64,000 nt of DNA from JAXGPX01 sp040766745 (GTDB lineage: Bacteria; Bacillota; Sulfobacillia; Fermentithermobacillales; Fermentithermobacillaceae): the NCBI GenBank assembly GCA_040766745.1, contig JAXGPX010000003.1, positions 124,001 to 188,000 of the forward strand. The letters are read 5' to 3'. This document shows, one piece after another, positions 26,463-35,160 of the stretch. Both the position numbers and the translations under genes were made by a program. The stretch's first letter is position 1, and each line of letters begins with the position of its first letter. Below the pieces are notes generated by a model. The model had not been told where the DNA came from, did no database searches, and was given only the letters and a program-made list of their open reading frames with translations.

Positions 26463-27842
26463 TTGTACAGTCTGGACCTACATAACTACGCAAGACTTTT
26501 TACAGCCTATACTGAACTGAGAATACAAGAAAACCGAAACGTGCAGATTTCCTTCGTTAAAGGAAATAACACGTCTAACTCACGTTCGTCTACCAGCGGA
26601 GTATCAGCAAGAGTATACAGCAACGGATCATGGGGGTTTGCGTCCAACCCTCAGATAAGTGAAGACGCAGTCAAGTCAGTAATAGGGGCAGCGACTGACA
26701 ATGCCCTGTTTCTCGACTCAAGAGAGGGCAAGAGCAAAGGTCCCCTTCCAATGGCCCCGGTAACATCAGAAAATGACTTTTCGACCACAAAACCCAGGCT
26801 AGGGCAAAAAGACCTGGTTGAGTTCGTAAAGGAACTGGATGGCCACATAGTCCGGAAATACCCCGGGCTCGCAAGCAGAACCCTATCTCTAAACTGCCTT
26901 GACATGGAAAAGACGCTTCTTACATCAGACGGATCATACTCCCATTCTATGATTCCAAGAAGTTTCATCTACGTCGTCCTCTCCCTCATGAAAGACGGAC
27001 AACCTGTGGAACTATCTGAGGTCTACGGCGGCAGAGGGCAGTTTGAAGACCAATTCAGCTCGCCGCAAAGCCTGTTTGATGACATCGAACGCCAGTACGA
27101 GCACCTGGTAAAAAAGAGTCAAGGGGTGTTTGCAGATGCAAGGCTCAAAACATGTGTCCTTGCAGCTGACCTGGCAGGTATTCTTGCCCACGAAGCCATA
27201 GGCCATACCACCGAAGCCGACATGGTTATGAGCGGTTCAGTGGCAAGCGGCAAAATTGGCAAAGAAGTTGCCAGCCCGTTAATAACCCTGGTAGACTTCG
27301 CTAATTCATTTGAAGGCCAAACATGCCCTGTACCTATCTATGTTGACGACGAAGGCACAAAAGCAGAAGATACAGTGGTAATCGAAAATGGCATTCTGCG
27401 AAATTACATGCACAATAAGGAAAGCGCAAAACATTTCGGAGTTGCACCTACGGGCAACGCCCGAGCCTTCCAATTTTCAGATGAACCCCTGATACGAATG
27501 AGAAACACCGCAATACTACCTGGCACCGATAATCTCCAAGATATGATTGCATCAATTGACGACGGCTACTACCTCATAAGGCCGAGTAACGGCCAGGCCG
27601 ACTCTACCAGCGAGTTCATGTTTGGTATAACCCTTGGGTACGAAATCAAGAACGGCAAGATCGGTAGGGCCATTAAGGATACAACCATTTCAGGGGTAGC
27701 CTTCGATGTGCTCAAGACAGTTACTATGATATCGCCTGACATGAAATGGATGAGTGGCGGAATGTGCGGCAAGAAACAGCCTATACCTGTAGGAATGGGT
27801 GGGCCGGCCATAAAATGCAAAGTCACCATAGGAGGTAGGTAA
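26463..27842 (+). CDS. tldD: TldD-family metalloprotease, pair 1
   Basis: 459-residue catalytic subunit of the TldD/TldE heterodimeric protease. The metal-binding HExxxH is intact: HEAIGH at residues 243-248 followed by TTEAD. Other blocks of the family are LRNYMHNKESAKHFG and DNLQDMIASIDDGYYL. TldD/TldE cleaves unfolded or modified peptides threaded into its chamber, and matures microcin B17 and other ribosomal peptides in known systems. The start is TTG 26463 with AAAGGAGG 8 nt upstream. The partner gene starts 2 nt after the stop. A second, divergent pair is encoded at 36778-39434. Confidence 0.92.
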   Translation: MYSLDLHNYARLFTAYTELRIQENRNVQISFVKGNNTSNSRSSTSGVSARVYSNGSWGFASNPQISEDAVKSVIGAATDNALFLDSREGKSKGPLPMAPVTSENDFSTTKPRLGQKDLVEFVKELDGHIVRKYPGLASRTLSLNCLDMEKTLLTSDGSYSHSMIPRSFIYVVLSLMKDGQPVELSEVYGGRGQFEDQFSSPQSLFDDIERQYEHLVKKSQGVFADARLKTCVLAADLAGILAHEAIGHTTEADMVMSGSVASGKIGKEVASPLITLVDFANSFEGQTCPVPIYVDDEGTKAEDTVVIENGILRNYMHNKESAKHFGVAPTGNARAFQFSDEPLIRMRNTAILPGTDNLQDMIASIDDGYYLIRPSNGQADSTSEFMFGITLGYEIKNGKIGRAIKDTTISGVAFDVLKTVTMISPDMKWMSGGMCGKKQPIPVGMGGPAIKCKVTIGGR

Positions 27843-27844
27843 AC

Positions 27845-29140
27845 ATGGAAGACCCAAAGCAGATTGCTAAATATGGCCTGAACGCACTACTTAAGGCCGG
27901 AGCTGATAAGGCTCAATGCAGCCTTACTCTCACTGACAAACACGAGATGAACGTGGAACTTGGTGAATTTACCCTACTTAGAACCACTTTTGATACCCGA
28001 GTCGGACTAACTGCCATAAAGGGCAACAAGAAGGGTTCCACAAGCATAAACAAATCTGACAATAATTCGTTGGACACGGCAGCAGCCGATGTGCTTGCCA
28101 TAACAGACGCTTCTGCCCCGGATGAAGCGAACGACATTGCTGAAGCCCAGCCCCCAGCTGTATTTGCATCAGGAGGCGACTCACCGGACCTGGACAAGAT
28201 GCATTTCAGAATGAAGGAATTGATTGAATCAGTAAAGGCCAGGTACCCAAAGTTAGTATTAATGCAGGCATACCTTGATTTCACCCACTCAAGGAATTAT
28301 TTCCTGAACTCAAACGGCGTGGATTTCACTACAAACAAGGGGATATACAACTGCACAGTTATCTTCTCGTCCAAGGACGAGGAGAGAGTATCTTCGTTCA
28401 ACTACACAGGATTCTCACTCAAGGATCTTGAGACAGGCCTGCTCAATTGTGGTTCTCTCAACACCCTTTTGCAGCAATCAACTGAGCAGATAACAACAGA
28501 GCCTTTGCAGGGCAAGTTCGTAGGTGACGTCATCATCACTCCGGACTGCCTGAGCGACATGTTGTACTTTGTTTCAAGTTCATTAAGCGACGGCCCAATG
28601 ATCTCGGGAACAAGTATCTACAAGGACAAGCTAAATGCGCAGATTGCTAGCCCTATCTTCAATCTGCACTCCCGTCCTGTCTCAGACGAGATATCCAATG
28701 GCTATTTCGTGACACACGACGGATATGCTGCCCAAAACAGCACTATTATCGAAAAGGGCGTTCTTAAGACCTTCCTTCTTAGCCTGTACGGCTCCAGAAA
28801 AACCGGCTTGGACCGGGCGGTCAACAACGGTGAAGCTTTTGTTGTAGACCCGGGCGATACTAGGTTTGATGACATGGTAGAATCGGTTAAAAAGGGAATA
28901 CTCCTTGCCAGGTTCTCAGGAGGATACCCAAGTGATAACGGTGACTTCTCAGGCGTGGCAAAAAACAGCTACCTGATAGAAGACGGAGAGATTAGGGGCC
29001 CCATAAGTGAATCTATGATCTCAGGAAATTTCGTTGATATGCTAAAAAACATAACTGCCATATCCCGTGAACAGGTTGACTACGGGTTCTCTATCCTGCC
29101 ATGGATTGCAGTTTCGGGAGTTACAGTATCAGGAAAATAG
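27845..29140 (+). CDS. tldE: TldE/PmbA-family subunit, pair 1
   Basis: 431-residue non-catalytic partner of TldD; it has no HExxxH, as expected, and shows the C-terminal family pattern (AQNSTIIEKGVLKTFLLSLY, then FSGGYPSDNGDFSGVAKNSY). GGAGGT lies 8 nt before the ATG. A perfect terminator follows at 29202. The subunit shapes the closed proteolytic chamber. Confidence 0.92.
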   Translation: MEDPKQIAKYGLNALLKAGADKAQCSLTLTDKHEMNVELGEFTLLRTTFDTRVGLTAIKGNKKGSTSINKSDNNSLDTAAADVLAITDASAPDEANDIAEAQPPAVFASGGDSPDLDKMHFRMKELIESVKARYPKLVLMQAYLDFTHSRNYFLNSNGVDFTTNKGIYNCTVIFSSKDEERVSSFNYTGFSLKDLETGLLNCGSLNTLLQQSTEQITTEPLQGKFVGDVIITPDCLSDMLYFVSSSLSDGPMISGTSIYKDKLNAQIASPIFNLHSRPVSDEISNGYFVTHDGYAAQNSTIIEKGVLKTFLLSLYGSRKTGLDRAVNNGEAFVVDPGDTRFDDMVESVKKGILLARFSGGYPSDNGDFSGVAKNSYLIEDGEIRGPISESMISGNFVDMLKNITAISREQVDYGFSILPWIAVSGVTVSGK

Positions 29141-29201
29141 TCCTTGACGGCAAATGCTTTGGGAAGGCTCACAAACTCCGGGGCTTAACACATACAAAAT
29201 C

Positions 29202-29231
29202 AGCCGGCTGTCAAAACAGCCGGCTTTTTTA
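29202..29231 (+). terminator. Rho-independent terminator of tldDE pair 1
   Basis: AGCCGGCTGT (29202-29211), CAAA loop, ACAGCCGGCT (29216-29225), then a run of six T. Textbook structure. Confidence 0.92.
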
Positions 29232-29286
29232 TACGTTTCTATGCTCAGTGTTTCTAAATTCAAAAACCCAGGAAATCCCCAATTAC

Positions 29287-29868
29287 CTACTTACGGCGTT
29301 TCATACACCCCTTCTTGCCTTTTCGGGACGAACCCCCCATACCGCCCTCAGGCCAATCCTGCCCTCCGGCAACCCGGATTTCCAGCTGAATTTCCTGGCT
29401 TGTGGGAACATTGATCTTGTTAGAGGCCAGTTCACAATAAGAGCCGTCATCAATACGGAAAATGGCCTGGATAGGCACCTCTATTTCCGCCTTCCCAGTG
29501 GAGGCTCTGGGCCTGGGTTCCACAGTGTGAGAAATTCCTTGCGAAGAACCAAGATCTCGACTTGGAACAGGCCTTGGCCTCAAACCTGTGTACACAGTAG
29601 GCCTTAGAATTATATCAGCAGGCGAAACACCCATTGCTTCCTCAACGTACCTTGTTATTACCTGGCTATGGTCGCCGCTGGATTCAGGTTGCATGCAGTA
29701 ACCCAATAATGCACCGGCTATTTCTTCCGGGCATCCTCTGAAAACACGATGAACCCTCAACACCCGCCTGGATTCACCGATACTTGCTGACATAAAAACC
29801 TTCTTGTTGTTCGTATATACTAATTCCAAGCCCACTGCCTGAGCCTTCTGTCTTAGTAGATCCATCAT
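29287..29868 (-). CDS. Hypothetical protein with possible SprT/DUF45-like N-terminal region
   Basis: 193 residues, not recognised with confidence. Residues about 15-75 (KKVFMSASIGESRRVLRVHR, VFRGCPEEIAGALLGYC) recall the strand-helix start of SprT/YgjP-like metallopeptidase domains, but no HExxH follows, so if related it lacks the catalytic part. The middle is Pro/Arg/Ser-rich and the last 20 residues are very basic (GKKGCMKRRK end). GGAGGGGG precedes the ATG. Convergent with tldE. Confidence 0.55.
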   Translation of the reverse strand: MMDLLRQKAQAVGLELVYTNNKKVFMSASIGESRRVLRVHRVFRGCPEEIAGALLGYCMQPESSGDHSQVITRYVEEAMGVSPADIILRPTVYTGLRPRPVPSRDLGSSQGISHTVEPRPRASTGKAEIEVPIQAIFRIDDGSYCELASNKINVPTSQEIQLEIRVAGGQDWPEGGMGGSSRKGKKGCMKRRK

Positions 29869-30203
29869 TTCCCCCTCCGATTAAACACCAATCTGAATCT
29901 TGTAAGTTCAACCACAGTATCAAAGATGGCCATCTTCTACCGGTATTTTATGCCGGGCGATCTCTTCTCGACATGGCCCCGGTGGTTAAGTTCCCTACAT
30001 GGGCAAGGCGCTGTATTATGGGCATAACCAGGCGTTGTGCAACAGCATTATCTCCCCGGCAAACAGGAAGACAGGGGAAAGTACCTGGCCGCTCATGCAA
30101 TCAGATAGACCTTTCCCCTGCCTAGTTCGTCACCGTTTGATATGAGACTGATCTTAAGCCCAGAACTGTTTAGCCACGTTTCCGTGCATACAACAATTAC
30201 CAC
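29869..30203. other. Intergenic, 335 bp
   Basis: No supportable gene. A hairpin-capable pair CAGGGGAAAG (30072-30081) / CTTTCCCCTG (about 30111-30120) with a 29-nt loop lies downstream of the minus-strand gene that ends at 30204. Confidence 0.4.
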
Positions 30204-30533
30204 TCAATAGTCGCAGTCACAATCTTTCTCATCACAGGGTTGCTCTTTTTCAAAGAAGAATACCTTGATAACAAATTCCTGGCACGATGGAACACCGAAC
30301 ATGAACTGGCCGCACTTGTCTGTAAATGCAAAGGTAACCGGAACCAATTTGCACGGATCTTTAGTAGGCTGATGGAACAGTTTAACAACAGCATTTTCAA
30401 CAGGCCTGCCGTCAGGGAACTTTACAACTCCGTGGATAACGGCCCTTTCCTCCTTCTCGAGTTTAAGAAAGAGGTCGCGCTCTTCATTGGGTGCCAGAGC
30501 CTTTACTTTGAAGGTAAGAAGTTTGAAACCCAC
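30204..30533 (-). CDS. Small protein with carboxypeptidase-regulatory-like (Ig/beta-sandwich) fold
   Basis: 109 residues. The stretch ERAVIHGVVKFPDGRPVENA followed by VVKLFHQ and TDKCGQFMFGVP is the pattern of a carboxypeptidase-regulatory-like beta-sandwich domain, used for protein-protein contact. No signal peptide is seen. The C-terminus is Cys/Asp-rich (PCDEKDCDCDY), which may bind metal. GTG 30533 is chosen because AAGGTGG lies 9 nt upstream. Role unknown. Confidence 0.65.
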   Translation of the reverse strand: MGFKLLTFKVKALAPNEERDLFLKLEKEERAVIHGVVKFPDGRPVENAVVKLFHQPTKDPCKLVPVTFAFTDKCGQFMFGVPSCQEFVIKVFFFEKEQPCDEKDCDCDY

Positions 30534-30602
30534 CTTCCAACACCACCTTGCCTAATGATTACTGGGATATCTTATGTAGTGTTGTAAGGAGGTGTGATAG
30601 TT

Positions 30603-30734
30603 TTGCTGCGGGGCGATGACGTTTGGTGCCTTAATCGTCACGTTGACGGTGGGCCAGGTTGCTCCCGTCTATTGCCCAACCTGCGAAGACGCTTACCTGA
30701 AAGCATGTCGCGTACAGAGTTCATTGAAACATAG
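30603..30734 (+). CDS. Possible 43-residue small ORF
   Basis: TTG 30603 is preceded by AAGGAGGTG at a good distance; the ORF encodes a basic, Arg/Leu-rich peptide with two cysteines (starts MLRGDDVWCLNRHVDGGPGC) and ends at TAG 30732. It resembles nothing that I recognise. The ribosome site is the only real support. It lies 58 bp upstream of dapB in the same direction. Confidence 0.3.
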   Translation: MLRGDDVWCLNRHVDGGPGCSRLLPNLRRRLPESMSRTEFIET

Positions 30735-30792
30735 ACCGGTAGCGTATACTTGATTAAGATTGTTATTGGTAACTCAACGGAGGTGGAGCATT

Positions 30793-31623
30793 GTGAAAAT
30801 ACTGTTGCACGGCTGCAACGGAAGAATGGGCCAGGTAATAACCAGGCTGGTTGAAGAATCTCAGAAACCCGAATCCCTAGGCTCAGATCAGGCCAAAGAA
30901 TCCCATGGCCCTGGACTTGAGATTATCTGCGGAGTTGACCTGAACCCTCAGAAGTTCAACAACAGTTACCCTGTCTATCAATCACTTGATAAGGTTCCGG
31001 CTGATGAAAAACCAGACGTGCTTGTTGACTTCTCCCACCACAGCTCCATTGCAGGGCTGCTTGATTTTGCCATAGCCAGGCAGACTCCCCTGGTCATCTG
31101 CACTACAGGCTTTACTGCCGAGGAACAACAGATGATCAAAGAATCATCTGAAAAAGTGGCGGTGCTCATGTCTGCCAATATGTCTTTGGGCATCAATCTC
31201 CTCCTTGCGCTGGTTGAAAAGGCAGCACCGGCACTGGGGGGCTTGTTTGACATCGAAATTGTGGAAAAGCACCATAACCAGAAGCTTGATTCGCCAAGCG
31301 GAACCGCCATGATGATTGCTGAAGCAATAAACGCAAGCCTTGGCCATGGGATGGAATACACATACGGGCGACACGGCAGAGATGTGAATGTGAGCAAGAG
31401 AAAGAAAAACGAGATTGGAATTCATGCAGTACGCGGAGGAGCCATTGTGGGAGAACATGACGTGATCTTTGCAGGCCAGGGCGAAGTGATTGAAATAAGG
31501 CACTCGGCTCTTTCCAGGGATGTTTTTGCATACGGCACGCTGCGGGCTGCCAGGTTCTTGGCCGGCAAAAGCCCGGGGCTTTACAGCATGAAAGATGTAA
31601 TTGAAAGCAAAGATGTTCTGTAG
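30793..31623 (+). CDS. dapB: 4-hydroxy-tetrahydrodipicolinate reductase
   Basis: Reduces the cyclic dipicolinate precursor with NAD(P)H in lysine, meso-diaminopimelate and (in spore formers) dipicolinate supply. 276 residues; N-terminal HGCNGRMGQ nucleotide loop, CTTGFT, MSANMSLGIN, and the catalytic block EKHHNQKLDSPSGTA are all intact. GTG 30793 is preferred to upstream starts because GGAGGTGG lies 8 nt before it and the Rossmann strand KILLHGC begins there. It stands apart from other lysine-pathway genes. Confidence 0.95.
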   Translation: MKILLHGCNGRMGQVITRLVEESQKPESLGSDQAKESHGPGLEIICGVDLNPQKFNNSYPVYQSLDKVPADEKPDVLVDFSHHSSIAGLLDFAIARQTPLVICTTGFTAEEQQMIKESSEKVAVLMSANMSLGINLLLALVEKAAPALGGLFDIEIVEKHHNQKLDSPSGTAMMIAEAINASLGHGMEYTYGRHGRDVNVSKRKKNEIGIHAVRGGAIVGEHDVIFAGQGEVIEIRHSALSRDVFAYGTLRAARFLAGKSPGLYSMKDVIESKDVL

Positions 31624-31877
31624 CCCCGAGATTGTGCGCATATGAACCTATCAACATGGGTTTACCGGACATATCCAAAGAAATCCAAACTGTTACATTC
31701 TTGTTACATATGGAAACGCCATTGAAAAACCCTCCTGCCATACTTAGCATGACAGGAACCAGATGTGAGTCCGGCAGAATCAGCCTTCCACCGAACGACT
31801 GCCTTTAGGCAGAGCATTGCCGGCAAGATGCAATCGATTTCCTGAATACCTGTGGATGAAAGACAGGAGGATGCGAA

Positions 31878-32465
31878 ATGAAGACCAGAACCAGAAACGC
31901 TCTGGCAGGGTTGGCCCTTCTGGGGATAGCCTGTATGTTGTTTGCAAGTGGCTGTTCAACAGCAGTACTGGGAGCGTCTGACGGGAAAGGCCAAGGTAAA
32001 CAGGGAACACCCTCTACCGGAGCACCAGACCCAAATCCTAATCCCTCAAAACGCACAGTGGAAGTCACTCTCTACTTCAGCGACGATCAGGCCATGGAAG
32101 TCTTGCCTGAGAAACGAACAGTAGAGTTAACAGAAGATGAGGCTCAAATGCCTGTAGAGAAAATTGCTGTCCTTGAACTTCTCAAAGGGCCCAAAGATGC
32201 AAATCTGAGAAAGACTCTGCCACCAGAGGCTGAACTCCTTTCCATTGAAGTAAAAGATGGGGTTGCGATCTTGGACTTCAGCCAAGAATTCCAAACCAAA
32301 CACTGGGGCGGTTCAGCAGGAGAAACCATGACCATAGATTCCCTTGTATACACATTGACTGAAATCGAGGGAATCGACAAGGTACAGGTCCTTATCGAAG
32401 GCAAGGCAATCGAAAGCCTGGCCGGACATTACGACTGGTCAGAGCCGTTTTCCAAAGGGAAGTAG
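31878..32465 (+). CDS. GerMN-domain lipoprotein (sporulation/germination type)
   Basis: 195 residues: lipoprotein signal with lipobox ASGC near residue 26, a Gly/Pro-rich linker, and a GerMN domain (VTLYFSDDQAMEVLPEKRTV; LKGPKDANLRKTLPPEAELL; VAILDFSQEF; SLVYTLTEIEGIDKVQVLI). GerM is needed for engulfment and spore assembly in Bacillus; related domains occur in other exported proteins. AGGAGG precedes the ATG. A terminator-like hairpin follows at 32542. Good sign of an endospore-forming lineage, though not proof. Confidence 0.9.
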   Translation: MKTRTRNALAGLALLGIACMLFASGCSTAVLGASDGKGQGKQGTPSTGAPDPNPNPSKRTVEVTLYFSDDQAMEVLPEKRTVELTEDEAQMPVEKIAVLELLKGPKDANLRKTLPPEAELLSIEVKDGVAILDFSQEFQTKHWGGSAGETMTIDSLVYTLTEIEGIDKVQVLIEGKAIESLAGHYDWSEPFSKGK

Positions 32466-32541
32466 CATAGATGCTTCGAGATATCCTGGCGGAAATTTCA
32501 GTGTACCGGTGTTGACTGCCATATAGCAGTTACAGTGAAAC

Positions 32542-32583
32542 AAAGAGGCCTTAAAGAAGTAGTTTCCTCTGAGGCCTCTTTCT
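32542..32583 (+). terminator. Terminator after the GerMN gene
   Basis: AAAGAGGCC (32542-32550) pairs with GGCCTCTTT (32572-32580), followed by CTT. The intervening sequence can add further pairing. Confidence 0.7.
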
Positions 32584-32663
32584 TATAAACAGGCACGAAC
32601 CAAAACCGTATAATATGCGTACTTACCATTGAACCATGGTGAAAGGAACGGAGCGTGTAGAAT

Positions 32664-34766
32664 GTGAAGTTCTCTAAAGGTCGAAAGAACCTTAAGGATA
32701 CAGGCCCGCTAAAAGGAACTGCGCCAGGAGCACCGAACAGCCTGGCAAGGGCCACGGGGCTCGCCTGGTTACGTGCTATCTTTGCACAAGGAATGCCTGA
32801 GAAGATGGCTACACTAAGCATTATCTGCCTCGGAATCGTGCCGGTTCTTACCGCTTTCGTCCTATTCGGTTCGCCTGGGATCAAAGAATATCCTCAACTT
32901 GAAGTCTACCAGGGAATTTTGAACTTCTCAGGCCAAAAAGCCTATGAACTCCTGGAAACATTAGTTACAGAGTATCCTAATAGGCAAGTAGGAACTGAAA
33001 ACGCCCGTGATTCGGCCGAATGGATTGCCGGGCAATTTCGAAAACTTGGGCTTGAGACATATATTGAGGAATTTCGATCCTTCGGAGTCAGAAGCGCAGT
33101 CGTACAAGGAGCAATGCAAGGAAACCTTGAAGTCATAGATTCAACCTTCTCCCCGGGCCGTCTGTTACAGAAATACAACGGAATGAATGTTATTGGCGTA
33201 AGCCCAGGTAGATCAGATCAAAGAGTGATCATAGGCGCACACAGGGACATATTCGGGACTATTCAAGGGGCCGAAGACAACGGTTCGGGGACAGTAACCA
33301 TGCTGGAACTTGCACGGGCTCTTTCTTCCAAAGAACACTATTATACATACGTGTTTGTGTCATTTGACGGCGAAGAGGTAGGATTGCTTGGGTCGGCCAA
33401 TTTTGCCTCTCGCCAGGGAGCACGCAAAATGACGGGGCAAGCAGCCCAAGCAACAGGAAAGGGTAGTATTGTTCTAGCAATGAGCCTGGACATGACCGGC
33501 TTCAAAGAAGCAACTTCCGTCGGATTTTATCAGTATTCATCAGGCCGGGGCAGCGCCCCTTTGTGGACATTTGCCCTGGGTAAGAGTGTCATAGATGCGG
33601 AAAGGCTGCCGGCATCGTTCTTCGGCCAACAAATTTCGGACAGTACAGAGGAACGATCCAATATCGATAACCGGCAGAAAGGTTCGTTTAACGCCAACCC
33701 TGCAATGATTTTTCTCAAAACAGTCTTTGAGAGGATCTCGGGACAGTGGAATACTGATTCCGGCCCATTTATCGAACGAAGCATTCCTGCAATTGGGATA
33801 AGAGTGGTTAGCATCAATCCCCAGGAACCGACGTTCGCCGAAGCCCCAATTCATACCCCAGACGATACAATTGACCAGGTAAGTGCAGAAACTCTTGAAA
33901 TGGCCGGACGGTTTACAGAGAGATATATTGAAAGCCTGAGTCTCAACAACATTGGTTCCCGGCCAAGCCTTGTCAACAGCAGGTACTTCACGCACCTGGG
34001 AAGTGCCCATCTAAGTCCGCTGGCACTTTGCGCCTTCATACTGATTTCTTCAATGGCAGTTATACTGGTACCTGCTGTCTCACTGGCAGGTCTTGGAACA
34101 GGCCGGAGACCAGCCTTATGCAGCCTGTTTCGCGCAGAAAAGAACCGGTTAATAGCGGTAACTTCCATTTCCTTTCTGGCCGCAGCCGTTTGGCAGTCTT
34201 ACAGGATTGAGTCTCTGCATACTGTTGCTTTCTGGGTACCGGGTCTAATATGGCTTTTGCTGATCGCCGGTGGTACTCTGGCGCTGCTGATAATCAGAAG
34301 GAGAATCATGCGGAGAATGGCAAAAGCCGGTGCATGTAACACTCACCTTGGCCCATCCTCGTTCGACCCGGATAATGGAGACCAACAGGCAGAACAACAA
34401 GAAAGAGACCACGTCAAGCCGGCAGGTGCTGAGTGGACCGGACGATGCCTACAATCCGGGTTACAGCAGGCAATGGTCGATGTCTTGCTCGGGCTGATTT
34501 TCACCCTTGAGGCAGTCTTGCTCAATCCGTTCATAGCCCTGGCATCAATTGCCATCCCAATGTTTGTTATAAACCGGCTGAATGCAGCCAGGCGCGGTAG
34601 AAAGTGGCTTCGTGTGAGCGCGGTTATCCTATGGACTGTGCTTCATGGCATATTGCAAGTATCTATGCTGGTACCCTATGTGTTTTCACCAGGATCCACA
34701 GGCCTATTCGCCGCAATGTTCTTGGGGCAGGCATTATGGATGTACATAATTGTGTATGCCAGTTAA
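32664..34766 (+). CDS. Membrane-anchored M28-family metallopeptidase
   Basis: 700 residues. A transmembrane segment (about 55-75) precedes an M28 aminopeptidase domain whose five zinc ligands can be placed: GAHRD (H), AEDNGSG (D), DGEEVGLLG (catalytic and ligand E), SLDMTG (D) and IHTPDD (H). The C-terminal 260 residues hold about six hydrophobic segments with a soluble loop (about 555-600). It probably trims peptides outside the membrane. The start is GTG 32664 with a weak GGAG. No operon partner. Confidence 0.85.
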   Translation: MKFSKGRKNLKDTGPLKGTAPGAPNSLARATGLAWLRAIFAQGMPEKMATLSIICLGIVPVLTAFVLFGSPGIKEYPQLEVYQGILNFSGQKAYELLETLVTEYPNRQVGTENARDSAEWIAGQFRKLGLETYIEEFRSFGVRSAVVQGAMQGNLEVIDSTFSPGRLLQKYNGMNVIGVSPGRSDQRVIIGAHRDIFGTIQGAEDNGSGTVTMLELARALSSKEHYYTYVFVSFDGEEVGLLGSANFASRQGARKMTGQAAQATGKGSIVLAMSLDMTGFKEATSVGFYQYSSGRGSAPLWTFALGKSVIDAERLPASFFGQQISDSTEERSNIDNRQKGSFNANPAMIFLKTVFERISGQWNTDSGPFIERSIPAIGIRVVSINPQEPTFAEAPIHTPDDTIDQVSAETLEMAGRFTERYIESLSLNNIGSRPSLVNSRYFTHLGSAHLSPLALCAFILISSMAVILVPAVSLAGLGTGRRPALCSLFRAEKNRLIAVTSISFLAAAVWQSYRIESLHTVAFWVPGLIWLLLIAGGTLALLIIRRRIMRRMAKAGACNTHLGPSSFDPDNGDQQAEQQERDHVKPAGAEWTGRCLQSGLQQAMVDVLLGLIFTLEAVLLNPFIALASIAIPMFVINRLNAARRGRKWLRVSAVILWTVLHGILQVSMLVPYVFSPGSTGLFAAMFLGQALWMYIIVYAS

Positions 34767-34796
34767 AACAATTCTTCCGAACAATGTTTATGCGTT

Positions 34797-35105
34797 CTAC
34801 AATAGCCTTACAACTGGGTGTTTTTCTGACGCAGCTGGGTCCCATTCATACCTGATGTCCAGCCTTTCAAGGAAACCAAGGGCCATAATGCATTGGTCTG
34901 CATCCATCTCTCCCCTGCACATCTTCTGGCGCAGGACTGATGCTACCTCAACAGGCAGAAACGAAGGCCCTACAAACTCGTGGCCGGAGTGGGCCCTCAA
35001 CCAGAGCAAAGCTTTGTCGCTGTCGTCTTCACGAAGCTGTAGGCTGGGGCCGCAAATACTCTGGCCGTTGCAACCATACCGGATAGGATTACAGGTTTTT
35101 CGCAC
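34797..35105 (-). pseudogene. Degenerate PIN-domain (VapC-like) toxin remnant
   Basis: 102 residues. The middle, EDDSDKALLWLRAHSGHEFV then GPSFLPVEVASVLRQKMCRG and LERLDIRYEWDPA, is a good match to the central PIN domain of VapC ribonucleases. The N-terminus that should read as a hydrophobic strand plus DAS (first catalytic Asp) is instead YGCNGQSICGPS, so the Asp is lost, and the protein stops about 30 residues early, before the last acidic residues. No antitoxin gene lies beside it. Read as an inactive fragment. Confidence 0.55.
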
Positions 35106-35160
35106 TTTGTACGATTAGTATAAGGATCTCGAATTTCCTTGAAAGGAGTCGAACGAAAAC

